Assembly: GCA_031270015.1 (NCBI GenBank)
Contig: JAISYH010000021.1
Coordinates: 1 to 57,064 of the forward strand
Source of the DNA: Burkholderiales bacterium
GTDB taxonomy: Bacteria; Pseudomonadota; Gammaproteobacteria; Burkholderiales; Casimicrobiaceae
Direction: 5' to 3'
Length of the DNA stretch: 57,064 nt
Every line of letters starts with the position of its first letter. Position 1 is the first letter of the stretch. Positions 46,499 to 55,057 of this stretch are shown in pieces. The position numbers and the translations under genes are program-made. A model generated the notes under the pieces. That model made no database searches, was not told the origin of the DNA, and saw only the letters and a list, made by a program, of their open reading frames with translations.

Positions 46499-47283
46499 AC
46501 ATTGCGAACTGGCTGCGCGCGCTCGGACAAACCACGATCAACGCGCTAGCGCATCTCGGTTTCATCTTCCGTTTTTTTATCGCGGTTTTGTTGAATACGC
46601 CTATGGCAGTCACGCGCGCGCGTCTGACGCTGCGCGAAATTTATTTCGCCGGCGTTTTGTCGCTGGTAATCATTCTGGTGTCGGGACTATTCGTCGGCAT
46701 GGTGCTGGCGTTGCAAGGGTACGATATCCTCAGCACCTACGGCGCGAGCGATTCGGTTGGCGTATTGGTGGCGATGGCGATGCTGCGTGAATTGGGTCCG
46801 GTCGTGGCAGCGCTTTTATTTGCCGGACGCGCCGGCAGCGCAATCACCGCCGAAATTGGATTGATGAAAGCCACCGATCAACTGCTGGCGATGGAAATGA
46901 TGGCGGTCGATCCGTTGGCTCGGGTTGCCGCGCCGCGCTTCTGGGGCGGCGTTATCTCGATGCCGCTGCTGGCGGCGCTGTTCTCCACGGCGGCGATTTT
47001 CGGCGCTTATGTAATCACCGTACAACTGATCGGGATGGACGACGGCGCGTTCTGGGGTAATATGCAAGCGGCGGTCGATTTTCGCATGGACGTGCTCAAT
47101 AGCGTGATCAAAAGTATCGTCTTCGCCGTGATCGTCACGTTGACGGCAGTGTTCGAAGGTTTCGATACCGAACCTACCGCCGAAGGCGTGTCGAGCGCGA
47201 CGACGCGAACGGTAGTGCACGCATCGCTAGCGATTCTGGCGGCGGATTTCATTATGACTATTTTTATGTTTCGCGGAGTTTGA
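46495..47283 (+). CDS. mlaE: MlaE, phospholipid transporter permease
   Basis: 262 residues, with five or so hydrophobic segments. Family motifs 'GLFVGMVLALQGYDIL', 'LRELGPVVAALLFAGRAGSA' and 'EIGLMKATDQLLAMEMMAVDP' are intact. Forms the membrane core with MlaF. Directly followed by mlaD after one base. Confidence 0.95.
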   Translation: MNIANWLRALGQTTINALAHLGFIFRFFIAVLLNTPMAVTRARLTLREIYFAGVLSLVIILVSGLFVGMVLALQGYDILSTYGASDSVGVLVAMAMLRELGPVVAALLFAGRAGSAITAEIGLMKATDQLLAMEMMAVDPLARVAAPRFWGGVISMPLLAALFSTAAIFGAYVITVQLIGMDDGAFWGNMQAAVDFRMDVLNSVIKSIVFAVIVTLTAVFEGFDTEPTAEGVSSATTRTVVHASLAILAADFIMTIFMFRGV

Positions 47284-47284
47284 T

Positions 47285-47761
47285 ATGCAACGAGCGACCA
47301 TTGATCTATGGGTAGGTATTTTTGTCGCTATCGGCGTCATCTCGCTGGTTTTTCTGGCATTGAAAGTCGGCAATCTGATGACTTGGAGCAACGCGCCGAG
47401 TTATCGCGTCGAAGCACATTTCGATAATATTGGCGGTTTGAAATTACGCGCGCCAGTAAAAGCGGCGGGGGTCGTCGTCGGGCGCGTCGAAAATATCACA
47501 CTCGATTCGGTATCGTATGAAGCCATCGCCACGCTCAATATCGATCAGCGTTATCGTTTCAGCAAAGACACCATCGCATCGATATTGACCTCCGGTTTGC
47601 TTGGCGAAGTCTATGTGGGGTTCGATGTCGGTGGCGACGAAGAAACGCTGAAGGACGGCGACACGATCATCAAAACGCAATCGGCGGTCATTTTAGAAAA
47701 ACTGATCGGTCAGTTTATGCTGAATCAGGCTTCCTCATTGGCGCAAGGAGATCACAAATGA
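47285..47761 (+). CDS. mlaD: MlaD, MCE-domain substrate-binding subunit
   Basis: 158 residues: one N-terminal membrane helix (about 8-27), then a single MCE domain with 'YRVEAHFDNIGGLKLRAPVK' and 'SGLLGEVYVGFDVGGDEE'. MlaD hexamers form the periplasmic lipid channel. 4-base overlap with mlaA. Confidence 0.95.
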   Translation: MQRATIDLWVGIFVAIGVISLVFLALKVGNLMTWSNAPSYRVEAHFDNIGGLKLRAPVKAAGVVVGRVENITLDSVSYEAIATLNIDQRYRFSKDTIASILTSGLLGEVYVGFDVGGDEETLKDGDTIIKTQSAVILEKLIGQFMLNQASSLAQGDHK

Positions 47762-48483
47762 TAAGAGTGTGGTTGATGGGCGCAACGTTCCTATTGTTGG
47801 CGGCAGGATGCGCGAGCACGGGCTCGCTTGCCGAAGACGATCCGTTGGAGCCGGTCAACCGCGCGATGTTCACCATCCATCAACCGCTGGAAACTTATGT
47901 GATGCGTCCAATCGTCGATGTTTACGAAGTTATCACGCCGACGGTCGGGCAGAGAATCATCGCCAATTTCTTCAACAATATCGACGATCTGTTCTCCGGC
48001 GTTTCGGGTTTGTTGCAAGGCAAACTGGACAGCGCCGGACATGATTTCGGGCGCGTGATCGTCAACACCAGTTTCGGGCTGGGCGGCATGATTGATTTTG
48101 CGTCCGATGCCGATATTCCTCGCGGCAATCAAGATTTCGGATTGTTGCTGGCGCACTGGGGCGCCGGACCGCGACCCTATCTTTTCATCCCGGTCATGGG
48201 ACCAACCACGTTGCGTGACGGCGCCGGCATGATCGGACAAACGTATGCTTCGCCGATGAGTTGGCGCATGATCGACGAGCATGTCGCTTTGCGCAATACG
48301 CTCCAGGGTTTGGGCATTGCCAACGCTATGTCGTCGGGCATCAAGACGCTCGATACGCTCGACCGCATTGCGCTGGATCGCTATACTTTCATCCGCAGCG
48401 CTTATTTGCAACGGCGCGCGTATCAAGCCGACGACGACAGTTATCAACGCGCGGCTTTTGAAGACTTTGATGAAGAAGAATGA
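47758..48483 (+). CDS. mlaA: MlaA (VacJ) outer-membrane lipoprotein
   Basis: 241 residues: lipobox 'LAAGC' at about residue 20, then 'DDPLEPVNRAMF', 'NFFNNIDDLFSGVSGLLQGK' and 'GDFG'-like 'NQDFGLLLAHWG'. MlaA removes misplaced phospholipids from the outer leaflet. In E. coli it is elsewhere; inclusion in the mla operon is the betaproteobacterial arrangement. Acidic tail. Confidence 0.95.
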   Translation: MIRVWLMGATFLLLAAGCASTGSLAEDDPLEPVNRAMFTIHQPLETYVMRPIVDVYEVITPTVGQRIIANFFNNIDDLFSGVSGLLQGKLDSAGHDFGRVIVNTSFGLGGMIDFASDADIPRGNQDFGLLLAHWGAGPRPYLFIPVMGPTTLRDGAGMIGQTYASPMSWRMIDEHVALRNTLQGLGIANAMSSGIKTLDTLDRIALDRYTFIRSAYLQRRAYQADDDSYQRAAFEDFDEEE

Positions 48484-48513
48484 CGTTCTTCGATTTATTG
48501 AAAGAAAGAATCA

Positions 48514-49140
48514 ATGAAACAAATATTAGTCATGACACGCTTTTTTGGGGTCGCGCTCGTCCTTGGGGCGTTATCGTTGCCAATTTCCGCGCAAACGCCT
48601 GAAACACCGGATGCGCAAGTGCAGCGCATCGTCAACGAAGTCATCGAAATCATCCGTACCGACCCCAAAGTGCAAGCCGGCGATGTCAAGCGGGTGCGCG
48701 AGCTTCTGGACGACAAATTGCTGCCACATTTCGATTTCAAGCGGATGACGATGCTGGCGATGGGGCGCAACTGGCGCGTCGCGTCGCCAGAACAACAAAC
48801 CGCATTGGTCGAGCAATTCAAAACGCTGTTGATCCGCACTTATTCCGGCGCTTTATCGCAATACAAGGACGACAAGATCGATGTCAAACCGTCACGCGCG
48901 CGCCCCGACGATAAAGACATCACGGTACGTTCCGAAGTCATTCGCAAAGGCGAATCGCCGGTCTCCGTCGATTACAGTCTCGTGCTTGGCAGTGACGGTC
49001 AATGGCGTTGCTACGACGTGATCGTCGGCGGCGTTTCTCTGGTTACCAATTATCGTGATGATTTCAATCAACAAGTGAAAAACGGCAGTATCGACGGATT
49101 GATCAAAACGCTGACCGATAAAAACCAAGGAGGCGCGTAG
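48514..49140 (+). CDS. mlaC: MlaC periplasmic phospholipid carrier
   Basis: 208 residues: signal peptide to 'LPISAQ', then 'LDDKLLPHFDFKRMTMLAMG', 'YSGALSQYKDDKIDV' and 'DVIVGGVSLVTNYRDDFNQ', typical of the MlaC (Ttg2D) fold. Ferries lipid between MlaA and MlaFEDB. Follows mlaA after 30 bases. Confidence 0.95.
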   Translation: MKQILVMTRFFGVALVLGALSLPISAQTPETPDAQVQRIVNEVIEIIRTDPKVQAGDVKRVRELLDDKLLPHFDFKRMTMLAMGRNWRVASPEQQTALVEQFKTLLIRTYSGALSQYKDDKIDVKPSRARPDDKDITVRSEVIRKGESPVSVDYSLVLGSDGQWRCYDVIVGGVSLVTNYRDDFNQQVKNGSIDGLIKTLTDKNQGGA

Positions 49141-49141
49141 G

Positions 49142-49462
49142 ATGTCCGTCGCGCCGGAAACAGAAACATTTGCTGTTGTTGACGGTACTTGGTTGTGCCG
49201 TCGCGCGCTGACGCTGGCGACGAGTGACGAAGCGTTGAAACAAAGCGCAAGGTTGCCGTTGCCGCCATCGGGCATCATCCGTTTTTCCGACGATGCCGAA
49301 GCAGATTCCGCCGCGCTGGCGGTGATGTTGGCGCTTTTTCGCCGCGCCGAAAAAGAATCGCGCGCGCTGACGTTCCGCAACGTTCCGCAAACGCTGAAAA
49401 CGCTGGCGCGGGTGTATGGCGTCGATACGTTATTGTTGACGGAAGAAAGCGGCGACCATTAA
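49142..49462 (+). CDS. mlaB: MlaB STAS-domain subunit
   Basis: 106 residues of the STAS fold. Low sequence conservation, but 'GTWLCRRALTLATS', 'IIRFSDDAEADSAALAVMLALFRRA' split, and 'RNVPQTLKTLARVYGVD' match the small cytoplasmic subunit that stabilises MlaF. Position after mlaC supports the call. Confidence 0.85.
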   Translation: MSVAPETETFAVVDGTWLCRRALTLATSDEALKQSARLPLPPSGIIRFSDDAEADSAALAVMLALFRRAEKESRALTFRNVPQTLKTLARVYGVDTLLLTEESGDH

Positions 49463-49508
49463 TTATTTTTTCGATCATTGAGCGCGACGCTAACGTGCAC
49501 ATGAAAAC

Positions 49509-50435
49509 ATGATCGCCGCTGTCGAATTTCAAACCATTTCGAGACGCTTCGGCGCTTTGCTGGCGTTGAGCGATATTTCATTTCAGATTGAGCAAGGTGA
49601 ATTTTTCGGGCTGCTTGGTCCCAACGGCGCGGGCAAAACCACCTTGATTTCCGTTCTTGGCGGGTTGATCAAACCCGATTGCGGAACGGCGCGCGTCATG
49701 GGACACGACGTGATTCACGATTATTTATCCGCGCGACAAAATCTTGGATTGGTACCGCAAGAGCTGGTTTACGACCCGTTTTTCACCGTGCGCGAAACCT
49801 TGCGCCTGCAAGCGGGATATTTTGGATTGCGACGCATCGACGATTGGATCGACGAAATTCTTCATTATCTCGGTCTGACCGATAAAGCCGATCATAATAT
49901 GCGCATCTTATCGGGCGGAATGAAACGGCGCGTATTGGTCGCGCAAGCGTTGGTACACAAGCCGCCGGTGATCGTGCTGGACGAACCAACGGCAGGTGTC
50001 GATGTCGAATTACGCCACGCGTTGTGGTCGTTCATCGGCAAACTGAACCGCGCCGGGCATACGATCTTGCTGACGACGCATTATCTTGAAGAAGCCGAAG
50101 CATTGTGCACACGGATTGCCATGCTCAAAAATGGTAAAGTGGTTGCGCTCGATACCAAGGATCATTTGTTGTCGCGTTTCGAGCGCATCACCGCGCGTTT
50201 GTACGCCGAACGGCTTCCCGCGCTCTGGCAAGAACGGGAACATCGTCGGGAAGGCGGCGCGTTTCTGATAGACTTGGCGCGTTTTGAAGATATGGAATTG
50301 TTGCTTGCCGCGTTGCGCGAAGAAAATATCGCGATAGACCGCTTGCAACTCGAAGGAACCGATTTGGAGCAAGTGTTTTTGAAATTGACCGGCAACGACG
50401 CGCCACAAACGACGGAGACGACACATGCAAAATGA
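49509..50435 (+). CDS. ABC exporter ATPase (YadG-like)
   Basis: 308 residues: 'GLLGPNGAGKTTLISVLGGL', 'ILSGGMKRRVLVAQALVHKP', 'VIVLDEPTAGVDVELR', H-loop 'LLTTHYLEEAEALC'. The ABC-2 type ATPase that always follows mla genes in this class. Substrate unknown. Overlaps the permease gene by 11 bases. Confidence 0.9.
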   Translation: MIAAVEFQTISRRFGALLALSDISFQIEQGEFFGLLGPNGAGKTTLISVLGGLIKPDCGTARVMGHDVIHDYLSARQNLGLVPQELVYDPFFTVRETLRLQAGYFGLRRIDDWIDEILHYLGLTDKADHNMRILSGGMKRRVLVAQALVHKPPVIVLDEPTAGVDVELRHALWSFIGKLNRAGHTILLTTHYLEEAEALCTRIAMLKNGKVVALDTKDHLLSRFERITARLYAERLPALWQEREHRREGGAFLIDLARFEDMELLLAALREENIAIDRLQLEGTDLEQVFLKLTGNDAPQTTETTHAK

Positions 50436-51207
50436 GCGCGCGCAGGGTTGGCGCGCGCTTCTTTATAAAGAAGTATTGCGTTTCTGCCATGTCGGAACAC
50501 AAACCATTGCCGCGCCCGTGTTGACGGCGTTGCTTTATTTGTTGATTTTTTCCCATGTGCTGGAATCGCGCGTGTTGGTATTCGGCGGACAAATCGCCTA
50601 TACGACGTTTCTCGTGCCCGGATTGATCATGATGTCCGTGTTGCAAAACGCCTTTGCAAACACATCTTCGTCATTAATTCAGTCGAGAATCGTGGGTAAT
50701 ATGGTATTTTTCTTACTGGCGCCGATTACTCCTTGGGGCTTTTTCGCCGCTTACACGCTGGCGGGTGTTTTGCGCGGTGTGATGGTGGGCGTCGGCGTGT
50801 GGTTGGCGGCGACATTGTTGTTCACGCCCGCGCTCTGGCAACCGGTCGCGCCGTTGTGGTCGCTCATCTTTTTATTTTTGGGAAGCGCGTTACTGGCGAT
50901 GTTGGGTATCATTGCCGGATTGTGGTCGGAAAAATTTGATCATTTGGCAACTTTCCAAAACTTTATTATCGTGCCAATGACTTTTTTATCCGGCGTATTT
51001 TATTCGGTGCAAACGCTACCGGATTTTTGGATCAAGGTTTCGCATTTGAATCCTTTTTTTTATATGATCGACGGGTTTCGTTATGGCTTTTTCGGTATTG
51101 CCGACGTGTCGCCATGGATCAGCCTGATGGTCGTCGGCGTAGCAACGTTGTTTACGACGTGGACCACGTGGCGACTGATCGCCAGCGGTTGGAAACTACG
51201 TCCTTGA
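50425..51207 (+). CDS. ABC-2 type permease (YadH-like)
   Basis: 260 residues with six hydrophobic helices; ABC-2 core 'YTTFLVPGLIMMSVLQNAFANTSSSL' split, 'PMTFLSGVFYSVQTLPDF' and 'LNPFFYMIDGFRYG'. Partner of the preceding ATPase. Confidence 0.9.
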   Translation: MQNERAQGWRALLYKEVLRFCHVGTQTIAAPVLTALLYLLIFSHVLESRVLVFGGQIAYTTFLVPGLIMMSVLQNAFANTSSSLIQSRIVGNMVFFLLAPITPWGFFAAYTLAGVLRGVMVGVGVWLAATLLFTPALWQPVAPLWSLIFLFLGSALLAMLGIIAGLWSEKFDHLATFQNFIIVPMTFLSGVFYSVQTLPDFWIKVSHLNPFFYMIDGFRYGFFGIADVSPWISLMVVGVATLFTTWTTWRLIASGWKLRP

Positions 51208-51225
51208 TCGATACGGAAAATTTTT

Positions 51226-51519
51226 ATGATCACCACCGAATCTATTCGCCAATCCATTCTCGACGGTCTCGATTGCGAGGATGTGCAAGTGCACGGTGAC
51301 GGTCAACATTTCGAGGCGCTCGTCGTCTCGGAAGCGTTCAATGGATTGACCCGCGTGAAACGTCATCGGTTGGTCTATCAAGCGCTTGGCGCGCGGATGG
51401 ATGAAGAAATTCACGCGCTGTCGATGACGACGCTGACGCCCGCCGAATGGTTGGACGTGCAACGGGAAATCCAGGAACGCGCCGCGACACGAGAACAAAC
51501 GACGCGGAGAACACACTGA
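51226..51519 (+). CDS. ibaG: BolA/IbaG family protein
   Basis: 97 residues: '[21 protein letters not shown]', '[23 protein letters not shown]'. BolA-fold proteins pair with monothiol glutaredoxins in Fe-S handling. Position between mla and murA is that of E. coli ibaG (yrbA). TGATG stop/start overlap with murA. Confidence 0.9.
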   Translation: MITTESIRQSILDGLDCEDVQVHGDGQHFEALVVSEAFNGLTRVKRHRLVYQALGARMDEEIHALSMTTLTPAEWLDVQREIQERAATREQTTRRTH

Positions 51520-52772
51520 TGGATCGTCTGCGTATTTACGGCGGCAAACCGCTGGAGGGCGAAGTGAACATCTCCGGCGCGAAAAACGCGGCGTTGCCTG
51601 AGCTTTGCGCCACGCTGTTGTCCGCCGAACCGTTGCTTTTGCATAACCGTCCGCATCTCAATGATGTGCGAACGATGGAAACGCTGTTGTCGCAAATGGG
51701 CGTCGTGATCGAGCACAGTAACGGCAGTGTCACGCTACGCGCCCAAGAAATAGACTGGCCTCTCGCGCCCTATGAACTGGTGAAAACGATGCGGGCGTCG
51801 ATACTGGCGTTGGGTCCGTTGCTGGCGCGCTGCGGAGAAGCGCGAGTGTCCATGCCCGGCGGTTGCGCGATTGGATTGCGTCCGATCGATCAGCACATCA
51901 AAGGACTGACGGCGATGGGCGCCGAGATCAATTTGGAACATGGCTACATTTCCGCCAAAGCGCGAAAACTCAAAGGCGCGCATTTCACGTTCGATATGCC
52001 GAGTGTGACCGGCACCGAAAACCTGATGATGGCAGCAACGCTCGCCGAAGGCGTCACCGTTCTCGAACGCGCCGCCCGCGAACCGGAGATCGTTGATTTG
52101 GCGCTCTGCCTGACGGCGATGGGCGCGAAAATTCGCGGCGCCGGAACATCGCGCGTCGAAATCGAAGGCGTCGCCGCGCTACACGGCGCAGAACATCGCG
52201 TGATGCCGGATCGCATCGAAAGCGGCACGTTTTTGGTGGCGGCGGCGGCGACGCACGGTCATGTCGTATTGCGCGACGCCGATCCGTCATTGTTGAAAAC
52301 CGTGCTGGATTTACTACGCCAAATCGGTGTTACCGTCGATGCCGGCAACGACACTATCGCGCTGCGCGGCAACGGACATTTTCAATCATTTCACATAACT
52401 ACCGCGCCGTACCCTGGATTTCCCACTGACATGCAAGCGCAAATGATGGCGTTGGCGACTTGCGCCGATGGCGTTTCCACGTTGACCGAAACCATCTTCG
52501 AAAGCCGGATGATGCATGTGCAGGAATTGAAACGGCTCGGCGCGGATATCAAAGTCGAGGGCAATACGGCTCATGTCAACGGCGTCAAACAATTATCCGG
52601 CGCGAACGTGATGGCGACCGATTTACGCGCTTCGGCGTCACTGGTCATTGCCGGACTGATGGCGGACGGCGAAACCGTCATCGACCGAATTTACCATTTG
52701 GATCGCGGTTACGAAGCGATAGAAAAAAAATTGTCCAAACTGGGGGCGCGCATCGAACGTATTTCCGCTTGA
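51519..52772 (+). CDS. murA: UDP-N-acetylglucosamine 1-carboxyvinyltransferase
   Basis: 417 residues; first committed step of peptidoglycan synthesis. '[17 protein letters not shown]' with the substrate Lys-Asn, '[15 protein letters not shown]' with the PEP-binding Cys of the flexible loop, '[14 protein letters not shown]'. The Cys is the fosfomycin target. An in-frame upstream extension to 51447 exists; ATG 51519 is the correct start by length. Confidence 0.96.
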   Translation: MDRLRIYGGKPLEGEVNISGAKNAALPELCATLLSAEPLLLHNRPHLNDVRTMETLLSQMGVVIEHSNGSVTLRAQEIDWPLAPYELVKTMRASILALGPLLARCGEARVSMPGGCAIGLRPIDQHIKGLTAMGAEINLEHGYISAKARKLKGAHFTFDMPSVTGTENLMMAATLAEGVTVLERAAREPEIVDLALCLTAMGAKIRGAGTSRVEIEGVAALHGAEHRVMPDRIESGTFLVAAAATHGHVVLRDADPSLLKTVLDLLRQIGVTVDAGNDTIALRGNGHFQSFHITTAPYPGFPTDMQAQMMALATCADGVSTLTETIFESRMMHVQELKRLGADIKVEGNTAHVNGVKQLSGANVMATDLRASASLVIAGLMADGETVIDRIYHLDRGYEAIEKKLSKLGARIERISA

Positions 52773-52849
52773 AGTAAAAACAGGAATTCGCAGGTGTCTC
52801 GGCGCCGTTCTGCGGTACACTGTCTTTTTATGTGGAAGCGAGGTGATCC

Positions 52850-53215
52850 ATGTCTCGGCAAGATGATTGCATTTTCTGTAAAATCGCCGGTGGCGAGATT
52901 CCGTCCCACAAGGTTTACGAGGACGAAGATATCATCGCGTTTCACGATATCGCGCCTGTCGCGCCAATTCATGTTCTGGTGATTCCAAAAAAACACATTG
53001 CGTCGCTGGCGACAGCAACCGCCGCTGACGTACCGTTGTTGGGCAAAATGACGGCGCTCGTCGGCAAACTCGCGGCGGATGTCGGCGCGACCGACGGTTT
53101 CCGACTCATCGTCAATACCGGCAGAATCGGCGGACAAGAAGTACCGCATCTGCATTATCATATTATCAGCGACACCGAACCGCTAGGACGAATGTTGACG
53201 CGCCAATCGGAGTAA
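52850..53215 (+). CDS. HIT-family nucleotide hydrolase (HINT-like)
   Basis: 121 residues: 'DCIFCKIAGGEIPSHKVYED', 'HVLVIPKKHI' and the HIT triad at His100, His102 and His104. Hydrolyses AMP-linked substrates. Ribosome site GAGGTG. In related genomes this gene ends the his operon after hisE; here murA lies 77 bases upstream instead. Confidence 0.93.
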   Translation: MSRQDDCIFCKIAGGEIPSHKVYEDEDIIAFHDIAPVAPIHVLVIPKKHIASLATATAADVPLLGKMTALVGKLAADVGATDGFRLIVNTGRIGGQEVPHLHYHIISDTEPLGRMLTRQSE

Positions 53216-53282
53216 AATGGTAATCCCAAAATACATTACGTAGAACATCGTCGTTATACGCAAAAAGATCGAGGAGATAAAT

Positions 53283-53525
53283 ATGTTTTCAGGCGCATTC
53301 AGTATTTGGCATTTATTGATTTTATTGGTAGTCGTCATTATAGTGTTTGGCACCAAAAAGATTGCCAATCTAGGAGGCGATTTAGGTAAAGCGGTCAAAG
53401 GATTCAAAGAAGGCATCAAAGAAGCCAATGAAGAAGCGTCGGATGATGCGCCACAAGCAAAAAAAATTGCCGGTCAGACCATCGAAGGCGAAGTCAAGAA
53501 AGAAAACAGCAAAACAGAAGCGTAA
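53283..53525 (+). CDS. tatA: TatA, twin-arginine translocase subunit
   Basis: 80 residues: N-terminal helix '[19 protein letters not shown]' with the F-G-x-K-K motif, amphipathic helix '[14 protein letters not shown]', charged tail. Start ATG 53283 with GAGGAGA. Pore-forming subunit of the Tat system. Confidence 0.95.
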   Translation: MFSGAFSIWHLLILLVVVIIVFGTKKIANLGGDLGKAVKGFKEGIKEANEEASDDAPQAKKIAGQTIEGEVKKENSKTEA

Positions 53526-53565
53526 CACTTCGCGTTGATCTTTCTTCGTCGGTAATCGTTTTACC

Positions 53566-54147
53566 ATGTTTGATGTCAGCTTTTCGGAGATGCTCATCGT
53601 CGCCGTTGTCGCCGTGATCGTCGTCGGACCGAAGCGCCTGCCAAAAACCGTGCGCGCGGTGGCGCATGTGTTGGGACGGGCGCAACGCTACGTCTCCGAC
53701 ATCAAAGCCGATATCCAGCGTGAAATGGAACTGGAAGACTTGAAAAAAGTGCGGCAGTCCATCCAGGAGGTCGGTAAAGACATCGAACGATCTGTGCGCG
53801 CAACGATAAACGACGCCGAGGAAAGCGCGCGATCAGTGGGACAAAGTTTGCGCTCCGTGGAGTCGGAACTGGAAAGCGCTATCGACGACACAAGCAAACG
53901 AGACACGCCGTCGCAAACTTCCGGTGAAACGGACGCCACGCCCCCCGACACCAAAGCGGCGGCATCCGACGGGCAGCGCAATGAGCCGTCTGCCGAATCG
54001 TCTGCCAAACCGTCTGCCGAACCGCTTGTCGAACCTCCTGTTATTGATAGTCACGTTCCCTCTTTTTTGCAAGGTGACGTTAAATTGAGTATCCCCGAAA
54101 CGCCTGCGTCTAATGATACGCAAGTGACCGCCGCCCAAAAAACATGA
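53566..54147 (+). CDS. tatB: TatB, twin-arginine translocase subunit
   Basis: 193 residues: 'FDVSFSEMLIVAVVAVIVVG' then 'PKRLPKTVRAVAHVLG', the TatB pattern with Glu8, and a long charged and Ser/Pro/Ala-rich tail (repeats of SAEP/SAKP). Overlaps tatC by 4 bases. Confidence 0.93.
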   Translation: MFDVSFSEMLIVAVVAVIVVGPKRLPKTVRAVAHVLGRAQRYVSDIKADIQREMELEDLKKVRQSIQEVGKDIERSVRATINDAEESARSVGQSLRSVESELESAIDDTSKRDTPSQTSGETDATPPDTKAAASDGQRNEPSAESSAKPSAEPLVEPPVIDSHVPSFLQGDVKLSIPETPASNDTQVTAAQKT

Positions 54148-54905
54148 GCGAAATCGAAGAAGATCGGCAAGAAACCTTTATCTCGCATCTCGTCGAATTA
54201 CGAGATCGATTGTTGCGCGCGATACTTTCCATCTTCATTATTTTTCTCGCGCTTTTCGCTTGGCGTAATGAAATTTATACCTTTCTTTTAAGCCCGCTTT
54301 CGGTGGTGTTGCCCGAACACAGCAGCGTAATCGCCACCGAAGTCACCGCGCCGTTTCTCGTGCCGATCAAAGTCACGTTGATGGTTGCCTTTCTGGTCGC
54401 GTTGCCCTATGTGCTATGGCAGATTTGGGCGTTTATCGCGCCCGGTCTTTACCAAAATGAAAAACGGCTGGTGTTGCCGGTCATCGTGTCGAGCGTCGCG
54501 CTTTTCTTTGTCGGTATCGCGTTTGCGTACTTCGTCGTGTTCCCGTTCATCTTCAAATTCTTTGCGAGCGTCACGCCCGAAGGCGTCAACATGATGACCG
54601 ACATGGACAAATACTGGAGTTTCGCGTTGACGATGTTTCTGGCATTCGGCGCGACATTCGAAACGCCGGTCGTCGTATTGGTACTGGTCATCATGGAAGT
54701 CGTCTCTGTCAAACAACTCAAAGAGGCTCGCCCTTATATCATCGTTGGCGCGTTTGCGTTAGCCGCCGTTATCACGCCGCCGGATGTGCTGTCGATGTTG
54801 TTTCTCGCGTTCCCCTTGTGGTTCTTGTACGAATTCGGCGTGTTCCTCGCCGGTTTTCTCAGAAAACGAAGAATAGGGAACGAAGAGCAAGAAACGGAAA
54901 GTTAA
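54144..54905 (+). CDS. tatC: TatC, twin-arginine translocase subunit
   Basis: 253 residues, six helices; 'FISHLVELRDRLLRA' holds the signal-recognition Glu, 'PYVLWQIWAFIAPGLYQNE', 'GATFETPVVVLVL' and 'AVITPPDVLSMLFLA'. Recognises RR signal peptides. Terminator follows. Confidence 0.96.
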   Translation: MSEIEEDRQETFISHLVELRDRLLRAILSIFIIFLALFAWRNEIYTFLLSPLSVVLPEHSSVIATEVTAPFLVPIKVTLMVAFLVALPYVLWQIWAFIAPGLYQNEKRLVLPVIVSSVALFFVGIAFAYFVVFPFIFKFFASVTPEGVNMMTDMDKYWSFALTMFLAFGATFETPVVVLVLVIMEVVSVKQLKEARPYIIVGAFALAAVITPPDVLSMLFLAFPLWFLYEFGVFLAGFLRKRRIGNEEQETES

Positions 54906-54908
54906 ACG

Positions 54909-54932
54909 AAAAGGCGGAAGATTCCGCCTTTT
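54909..54932. terminator. tatC terminator (possibly bidirectional)
   Basis: An 11-bp perfect stem AAAAGGCGGAA/TTCCGCCTTTT with a 2-base centre. T-run on plus; A-run on the other side allows use on the minus strand too. Confidence 0.85.
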
Positions 54933-54943
54933 CGCCGTGTTAC

Positions 54944-55050
54944 TTTCTATTGAGTCACTCTTTATTGAGTTAATTTTTATTGAATTCCTTTTCATCGAGC
55001 CGTTTTCTGAAGATATTTGCTTTCAGAAAATATTAGCTCTCAGTGACTTT
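54944..55050. repeat. Short degenerate direct repeats between tatC and the beta-helix gene
   Basis: About four copies of a 15-17 base unit of the form TTTATTGAGTT (near 54947, 54961, 54976, 54992), followed by three TTTCAGAAAATA-like units near 55021-55050. No gene; it lies in the convergent 3' region. Confidence 0.5.
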
Positions 55051-55057
55051 CAGAAAA

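Noticed and set aside
54759-54995. 78-codon minus-strand frame with NSIK-type repeats
   Set aside because: Mostly antisense to tatC; the repeats reflect the short direct DNA repeats, not a gene.
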